Below are positions 7,895-13,383 of a stretch of DNA of 13,383 nt, in pieces. The notes under the pieces were generated by a model. It was not told where the DNA came from and made no database searches. It saw nothing but the letters and a program-made list of their open reading frames with translations. Location: assembly GCA_005223375.1 (NCBI GenBank), contig RXOD01005575.1:1-13383 (forward strand), given 5' to 3'. Source of the DNA: Amoebophrya sp. AT5.2. Lineage: Eukaryota; Sar; Dinophyceae; Syndiniales; Amoebophryaceae. The position numbers and the translations under genes were made by a program. Position 1 is the stretch's first letter. The number at the start of each line of letters is the position of its first letter.

Positions 7895-10780
7895 CTATTT
7901 CTCCTTGGTCGCTTTGTCCTCGGCTTCGAGCGCTTCTTCCTCTTCTTCCAACAGGTTGCGGATCTTGACGCCCCCCGGCATCATGTTCCCAGCGCCCGTA
8001 CCTCCGTTCTTGCTGGAAGACATCGTGGCTTCTTCTTGCCGCTCTTCTTGTTCATCTTCCAGTTTGGTTGTTGCTCCTCCAGTTGTTGCCTCGGTGTACA
8101 ACACGTCTATACCGTGCAGCGCGTCCGACACGACGTCCACAGCCACCGGGACGGGGCAGCTCGTCTCGCGCACGGGCAGCAAGTTCTTTTCCGCGATGCG
8201 CTCCAGCTCCGGTTTGGTCAGCTCGTACGCAAAATTCTGCCCCTTCTTCTCGAAACCGAGCAGGAGCAGAAGCTCACTGGTCGCCTTCTTGTTCCCCAGC
8301 CGCTCCTTAAACCGGGTGGAAGCGGTGTTCACCTGATTTTTTGTATTTTACCTTATGTCGTCGTGTGGAAGATGAGGGCGGGTTCGTTTTCTTCTTGTGT
8401 CTCGTTTGTTCTGTAAATATCGTCCTCACGACATTCATCATCACTTTCAGTTTCACATTCATCAAGCAAGTAAAGCTACCTTCCTGTATTTGTCTTGCCC
8501 TGGGTGCTTGCGCAGATTTTCAATGACCAAGTAGAGCATGTTCAGCGTCTTCGACGCGTCATTCTTGTTCTCGCACTCTCGTACCAATTGGAGAAGGAGT
8601 GCGTGCACGCGCGCCTTCCAAGCGTCGATCTCTTCTTCCGGAAGGTCCACGATTCCCTTGTACTTACCGGCCTTGTTACCGGAGGTCGCGCCATCTTCTA
8701 CTGCAGCCCCTCCAACCGAGGCAGCGCTTCCACTACCACTTGCAGGAGCTGCGCTAGAGCTACTACTACTCCCCTTGTGTGGTGGCTTGTCGCTTGCGGC
8801 CGCGTCTCCACCTGACGGGGCCGATTCCGTTTGCTTCTCGCGCCGCGTGCTGGAGGCCGCCGCAGCATCCTGACTGGCGAAGGGCTGCGACGAACTACTC
8901 GTGAAGAAAGCGCTCGGAGTCTGCGGAATTTCGCGTCGGGGATGAGGTACTCAAGTCGTTTTTTTTCGGAATCAATCCATGATACACACTTCAAAACAAA
9001 CAGAGGCACGACAACGACACGACCAAGTTGTACGTAGTTGTACCGCGTCGCTTTCTCCGCTACCTCGCAGGCTCACGGCAGCCGAGTTTGTCGTTTGGGT
9101 TTGGCTCGCGAGTTTTGCGGCCACCACTTCAGCAATTTTCTCCAGATCGTCGGGGTCCAGTTTCGCCGACACGCTAGATGGGCCTTCTGACGTACTAGCA
9201 GTTCCTGCGTTAGAGTTCGTATTGGCCGCTGTGGTTAGGTCCGTCGTTTTCTCCATGAGCTGGCTCAGGCTCTGCATCAACTCTCCGTTCCTCTTCGCAA
9301 TTTCGTCCTGCAGGCTGAGGTTGGTCTCCCGCAACTCCTCGACCGCGGATCGAAGGTGCCCGATCTCCGCCGCCTGCTGTTGCAGCTTGAGTGCGGTATG
9401 GGAAGAACCACCGCCAGCGCCATCGTCGCCCTGGTTCAACTCGTCGTGCGTCGGCGCTGATCATGTCCAGATCGATTCAACACAGCTGCGACAAATCATA
9501 ATCATGGAAGCCGCGAAACTACTGCAAGATAGAACGCAAGCGTCGAATTTCAAACAAAATTACCAAGCCCTAATGACACGCCCGTGCGCTCCTGAATCCA
9601 AGCTTCGTTGTTCTGCAGCCACCGATATGCCAACGCGCCGATGCTCACCGCGCCGGACACTTGCAAAAATGTACGCAGAATGCTGGACTCTGTCGAAAAA
9701 CAATTCGTATTCCTTCGTAAATCGTAAAAATAGGAGCAAGTAGCGCACTATTTGATTTGGTTGTTGCTGCTCCTGCTTCACTGGACAAAAGTTGTACAAG
9801 CAGGAACTGCACAAGCTGCACGAGGACGAGCCTTTGCCTACTATTTGTTCGTGTTTCTTTGAAACCGATTGTAGACATAGCTTTTACCTCCATCCCCCCC
9901 TTCTTGCAGGTAGCTCGGCGGTGGATAGACGAACTTTGGCATCGTCCCTTCCCCCTGCGCTGCCCCTGCAGCGCCTCCACTAATACTGCTGCTTCCTCCT
10001 CCCGCGCCAGTACTGGAGGAAGATGCTGCGGCCCAGGAGCCGCCCATCCCCGCCGCGGCCCTGGTTAGCGCCTCCGTCACCTCCTCCTCCGTGAGGCCTT
10101 TTTGGAGCAAAAAGGTCCGCTTCTGGTTCTCCGAGGCGGTCTTGCGCACCGTCTCATGGTTCAGGAACGACAAGGCCTGCTTGATCATCTCCTCGCGGAT
10201 GGGGAGGGGCGCCTGCGGATTCTGGGCCTTCGCCTGCGCGTACGGATTGCTCGCGCCGTCCGGCTGCCCCCCGACGCTGGGAACGCCCCTGTGTTGAGAA
10301 ATAAAAGAAAAACTACGAGTCTAAACTCAACCAACGCGGCAAACGCTCATCTCTAGCTCTACGACCCTCCTCCACTACCTACTTTTATCAGTACCCTCCG
10401 AAGTTTCCGTACGGGTTTCCACCTCCATATCCACCGTACATGTTCGCCGCGGAAGTAGTGTTTGTGTTTGCAGGAGGTGCCAACGGGGCAGCAGCAGGTG
10501 GTGCGCTTGTTTGCTGTACGGAGGGGGCCACACTTGCACTTGGAGTTCCTGTAGGCGCTGGCTGAGCGGCGGTCGTCGCCGGTGGAGCAGCTCCAGCTCC
10601 AACTGATACGGGTTCCTGCGGTGCGCTTGTGCTGTGCGACGTCGAAGATGCTGCAGATGACGGCGGGACGCCGGCACCGGTCTGTGGGAGGTAGTTGGCA
10701 AACGCGTTAGATGGAGATGACCCGGGGACTGCCGCAGTTGGATCTCCCTTTTGCTTGCTCTCGTCCTCCTCCCCAGCCAT
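7895..10780 (-). CDS. PEX14: PEX14-like peroxisomal docking protein with C-terminal PUB domain
   Basis: Exons: 10780..10395, 10288..9888, 9689..9564, 9456..9044, 8920..8480, 8332..7895. All introns are GT-AG (106, 198, 107, 123 and 147 nt), the phases agree at every join, and the coding length is 2,205 nt (734 aa plus stop). Residues 1-158 are low complexity, ending in a Gly/Tyr/Asn run. Residues 159-207 match the PEX14 N-terminal domain (IREEMIKQALSFLNHETVR, then KGLTEEEVTEAL), which in the family binds PEX5 WxxxF motifs and PEX19. Residues 266-284 are hydrophobic, as expected at the family's membrane segment, preceded by PPPSY. A coiled coil lies at about 327-380. Residues 541-645 match the PUB fold (DASKTL, HPGQDKYRK, ELLLLLGFEKK). 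PUB domains in NGLY1/PNGase, UBXN6 and HOIP bind the p97/Cdc48 tail. The acidic tail has no clear PTS1. Human PEX14 has 377 residues, so this protein is about twice as long. The role is docking of cargo receptors at the peroxisome membrane; p97 recruitment is inferred. Confidence 0.88.
8165..8626 (-). other. PUB-domain coding segment (split by intron 5)
   Basis: Exon 5 ends and exon 6 begins inside the domain (…DKYRK | VNTASTRFKERLGN…), in phase 0 on both sides. Typical PUB features are present: an Asp-Ala-Ser-Lys helix start, Asn-Leu-x-x-x-Pro before Lys-Tyr-Arg, then Phe-x-x-(basic)-Leu and a Leu-rich helix ending in Gly-Phe. The flanking exon 5 frame has no ATG before the one inside the domain (NMLYLV), so the domain needs upstream exons to be translated. 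Confidence 0.88.
10054..10200 (-). other. PEX14 N-terminal domain coding segment
   Basis: Encodes residues 159-207, lying wholly in exon 2. The order Arg-Glu-Glu-x-Ile, then a helix with Ala-x-x-Phe-Leu, then Val-Arg, then a basic stretch, Phe-Leu, and Lys-Gly-Leu-Thr-Glu-Glu-Glu is the recognised three-helix signature of PEX14 proteins. It sits about 150 residues further from the N-terminus than is usual for the family. Confidence 0.92.
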
Positions 10781-11416
10781 CAAGTAGATGTTGCGATAGC
10801 GATACCGAGGATGATTTCTAAAACTTCTGATTTTTTTGCACTAGGACTAGCGCTTGGACTTCGGGCTCGTCATCGACTTCGTCTTCGACTTGCTGTAGTA
10901 CTAGAGATACTTTCTTGAGGCGGAGGTGGACGACCCCACGCCCACACATAGTCACCCACTACACGCACACTTCGCATACAAAAAGTTCATATCATGGCCA
11001 ATGCTCCACGCGATCGCAAAAACCGGCTCAAAGCTTCTAGTTCTACTTCGTTCGAGCCCATCTTCAGTGTGATCGACCTACTGAGCCCCGCCACTTGGAC
11101 CAACTGAGTGTCAATCGAGCTGTCGCCGCCGCGCCGGCGGTCGCAAAACGCAGTGATCTTCTTCGCGGAAGTGGGAACATGACTGAGACTGTTTTTCTAT
11201 AAAGATTTGCGTAGATTCTTCGAGGAGAACACAGCTGGCCGTTCGCCAGCACTAAATCCAGTTCCAGATGACTCTGCTGTTTCGCGTGCGAGAGCACCTG
11301 CTTCCAATACAATCCGACAAAGTTGAAATTGCAGCACATTCTGCCGAGTGCTTTTTCAACAGAGACGCAGCAGCAGCTGTCTCCACCCTCTCCACCCTCC
11401 TTCTACCCGCCGGTAG
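10781..11416. other. Intergenic region upstream of the PEX14-PUB gene
   Basis: About 635 bp between the stop of the repeat-protein gene and the PEX14-PUB start. In-frame codons directly upstream of the ATG lack another ATG back to a TAG, which supports the start at 10780. A minus-strand ORF at 11339..11064 shows no recognisable content. Small GC hairpins occur: CTACC/GGTAG just after the TAA (11403-11416), and CCGCCG/CGGCGG near 11128. I see no TATA box or other promoter element I would defend. It presumably holds the 3' end of one transcript and the promoter or leader of the next. Confidence 0.5.
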
Positions 11417-13383
11417 TTACGGATAACTGCCTCCGGTGTCAGACGCAAACGCTCCAAGGCGGCGGTCGGTACGGGCGGTGGTACCAGCGCCAGGTGGCGG
11501 CTCGGCCCCCGGCTCTCCTGGCTCGTCGGGGTCTCCTGCACCGATGGCTTCTTCTACCATCAATTCGTTGCCCTCCTCGGCGATGTCGTCCAACGAGAGC
11601 GCTGACCCCATCATCCCCGTACTGCCCGCTTCTCCCGTCGCACCTGCGCCCCCGCTTCCCGTTCCCGTTCCGCTTCCGGTTCCACTCACAGGATTAACAC
11701 TAGTACCACGAGGACCTGCTTTAGAAGCCCGACCCTTGTCGGCGGACGTCGCAAACGCACCCGCCGGCACGGGAGGCCCTTTTCGGCCCGGAAGTTCGGG
11801 CTCTTGTTCTCGGGTACTGGGTCGAGGAATGGAAGTTCGCTCTAGGAGTAGGATCTCTTGCAGCTCGAGCTGGCCGTTTGCGTTTAGTACGTTGTTTAGG
11901 ACGGCGCCGTCGTGTTCTGCCATAATTGTCCTCGGCTTTCCTGTGACTGCTGCACGTAATGCTGTGCCGTAGGGCTGCTCCTTCCCGGTCTTGTCGCTCT
12001 TGGAAGTCGTCGCCGTGGGTACCCGGCCAGCACCAGCTCCCGATTGCGGGAAGAACCAGCTCGGCTTCAATCCTTTACGCGGAACAGGAGGATGAGAACC
12101 GCCTTTGAAGCTGCTGTTGGTGCTGTTTCTCGCGCCCTTAATTCTACCCGACCCTTTTGGAGGCAGTGGAGGACCTTTACCGCGAATCGTCTCGACGTTG
12201 TCTTCGCCCCACAGCAGGTTCGTCCGTCGCGGCGCGCCCGCTTCGCCCTCCGCCTGTCGGGAGCCGGGAATCGGCGGACCCTTGAAAAACCCTTTCATCG
12301 TGGTCCCGGAGGGGGCTGCGCCCTTCGACTTTGATGGTGGAGTCGCGGCGGGAGCTGCAACCACGGGAGCAGTCGGCGAGATAACATCTTCAGGAACCGC
12401 GTTGAGAACAAAGTTCTCATGAATTGCCGCGGCGACAAGAGCGGCGTCGTCCTGGGCTTCGCGATCAGAAATGTCATCTTTGTCTTTATTGTTCGGCAAA
12501 ACTGTAGTTTCTTCCATCGGAGCTTCGCCGGTCGCGGCGAGCTCCTCGGGCACCCTGGCATATCCCGCAGCGGCTTGTTCCGGCTTCCCAGACGCTTTAG
12601 CTTTCCCAGCCGGAACCACGGGCGGAGCCGAGGCACTTCCTTTTGCCGTCTTGTTCGGTGCAGGCGGTACCGCGGGCACATCCTCACTTTCCGCTACGGC
12701 AGCAGGAAGAACAGGTGGCGATTTCCCTTTTGCCGGCAGAGCTGCGGGCGGCGCACCCTTGCTACTGCTTGGAACCGTCGCCGCGGTCTTTCCGGTGCCT
12801 GGAGCTGTCGGTGCAGTCTTGCCGCTGTTGGGAATCGTAGGCGCAGTCTTCCCGCCTGGAGCTACAGGCGGAGGTGCAGCACCCTTGCCAGCACCGGGAG
12901 CGGCAGGTGCCGCTTTGCCGGCCGCGCTCGGAATAACCACAGACGGTGACACTTTGCCACCAGGAGCAGTTGGAGCGCCTTTTGCGCTACGAACCGTTTC
13001 CGCTCCGGCTCCGCTGGGTACCGTCGCTATGGGATCTCCACCCGTGCTGCTCGGTATTCCTGGTGGCGCCGGCGCTCCCTTCCCTTTAGCACTCGATGAA
13101 ACTGCCGGAGCTGGGGCGGTCGTGGTCACCTTGCCCTTTGGAGTCGCTGCGGGAGGACCTCCTTTTCCAGCGCTCGGGCCAGGGTGAGGAGGTGGACCTC
13201 CCTTCGGTCCACTCTTCGCGCTCGCGGCCGTGACGAGTGTCGTCGCCGGGGCATCGTCAACATACTCAGCGTCTCCACCGACGTCTGCAGTAATAAAGCC
13301 ATAGTCCGCACCCGCAGCCGTGGGCACATTGCCTTTTCCACCCGCTATAGGTGGCGAGCTGGCCGCTTTCCCGCCGGCGGGGG
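11417..13383 (-). CDS. Pro/Ala/Gly/Lys-rich repeat protein, N-terminus outside window
   Basis: Product unknown. The frame is open from the window edge to a TAA at 11417, giving at least 654 residues with no start reached; the nearest GTG codon is not a credible start. Numbering from that GTG (13327), residues about 35-250 are degenerate repeats of small residues around Gly-Lys and Pro (for example GKTAPTIPNS), so this part is intrinsically disordered and basic. The C-terminal half is less repetitive. It has KGPP[ILV]P motifs at 349, 384 and 516, a related HPPVP at 412, and a segment at about 452-500 with more hydrophobic residues (TALRAAVTGKPRTIMAEHD, then ELQEILLLE) that could fold. A Ser/Thr/Gly linker at 547-570 precedes an acidic helix-like piece (SLDDIAEEGNELMVEEAIGAG). 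The proline motifs could bind SH3, WW or EVH1 domains; this is inference. It lies 636 bp upstream of the PEX14-PUB gene with no evident functional link. Confidence 0.8.
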   Translation of the reverse strand, partial: PAGGKAASSPPIAGGKGNVPTAAGADYGFITADVGGDAEYVDDAPATTLVTAASAKSGPKGGPPPHPGPSAGKGGPPAATPKGKVTTTAPAPAVSSSAKGKGAPAPPGIPSSTGGDPIATVPSGAGAETVRSAKGAPTAPGGKVSPSVVIPSAAGKAAPAAPGAGKGAAPPPVAPGGKTAPTIPNSGKTAPTAPGTGKTAATVPSSSKGAPPAALPAKGKSPPVLPAAVAESEDVPAVPPAPNKTAKGSASAPPVVPAGKAKASGKPEQAAAGYARVPEELAATGEAPMEETTVLPNNKDKDDISDREAQDDAALVAAAIHENFVLNAVPEDVISPTAPVVAAPAATPPSKSKGAAPSGTTMKGFFKGPPIPGSRQAEGEAGAPRRTNLLWGEDNVETIRGKGPPLPPKGSGRIKGARNSTNSSFKGGSHPPVPRKGLKPSWFFPQSGAGAGRVPTATTSKSDKTGKEQPYGTALRAAVTGKPRTIMAEHDGAVLNNVLNANGQLELQEILLLERTSIPRPSTREQEPELPGRKGPPVPAGAFATSADKGRASKAGPRGTSVNPVSGTGSGTGTGSGGAGATGEAGSTGMMGSALSLDDIAEEGNELMVEEAIGAGDPDEPGEPGAEPPPGAGTTARTDRRLGAFASDTGGSYP
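12764..12853 (-). repeat. Three tandem 30-bp coding repeats
   Basis: Three adjoining 30-bp units encode GKTAPTIPNS, GKTAPTAPGT and GKTAATVPSS. On the plus strand each carries the core GCAGTCTT or a close variant (for example GTCGGTGCAGTCTTGCCG). The same pattern continues less regularly on both sides, across about 12728-13000, indicating repeat expansion followed by drift. Confidence 0.8.

Noticed and set aside
7895..8920. PUB domain as a separate gene downstream of PEX14
   Set aside because: The exon 5 frame has no ATG before the one inside the PUB domain, and its acceptor matches the exon 4 donor in phase 0. A non-ATG start or a missed first exon cannot be fully excluded.
8698..9009. Minus-strand ORF with an Arg/Ser-rich product
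   Set aside because: It is an alternate frame across exon 5 and intron 4 of the PEX14-PUB gene. The frame that fits the splice phases and PUB homology is a different one.
11040..11110. tRNA-like T-loop string GTTCGAGCCC
   Set aside because: No matching acceptor stem, D-arm or anticodon arm can be drawn around it.
11064..11339. Minus-strand ORF of 91 codons with an ATG
   Set aside because: No recognisable motif, no splice partner, and it sits just past the stop codon of the upstream gene, so it is more likely 3' untranslated or intergenic sequence.
12471..13187. Plus-strand ORF of 238 codons, rich in Gly/Ala/Leu/Val, resembling a membrane protein
   Set aside because: It is the antisense reading of the Pro/Ala/Gly/Lys repeats; its apparent hydrophobicity comes from complementing those codons.

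Overview
The window looks like nuclear DNA of a protist. Genes carry short GT-AG introns (about 50-200 nt) with T-rich 3' ends, coding sequence is GC-rich, and the proteins are long and full of low-complexity Ala/Pro/Gly/Ser tracts. Every gene I can support lies on the minus strand. That combination would suit an alveolate, possibly a dinoflagellate relative, but no marker gene proves it and the assignment is inference.

Layout from right to left, the direction of transcription. (1) 13383-11417: the C-terminal part of a Pro/Ala/Gly/Lys-rich repeat protein, open at the window edge. (2) 10780-7895: a six-exon gene whose reading phases match at all five introns, giving a 734-residue protein. It holds a PEX14 N-terminal domain, a hydrophobic segment, a coiled coil and a C-terminal PUB domain. 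(3) 7178-6399: a weakly supported two-exon gene for a possible type II membrane protein, with a splice-like pair just upstream. (4) 6352-1221: one very long exon, probably preceded by a 28-nt first exon, encoding an unrecognised protein of about 1,678 residues that is mostly disordered. (5) 533-1: the start of a possible secreted or membrane protein that runs off the left edge.

The main result is gene 2. PEX14 is the docking subunit of the peroxisomal matrix-protein import machinery. PUB domains bind the C-terminal tail of the AAA ATPase p97/Cdc48. One polypeptide carrying both suggests that p97, or a related AAA protein, is recruited directly at the peroxisomal docking site. The other genes show no functional link to it. 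The fusion rests on splice-phase agreement and on the lack of any start codon ahead of the PUB domain; a cDNA has not been seen.
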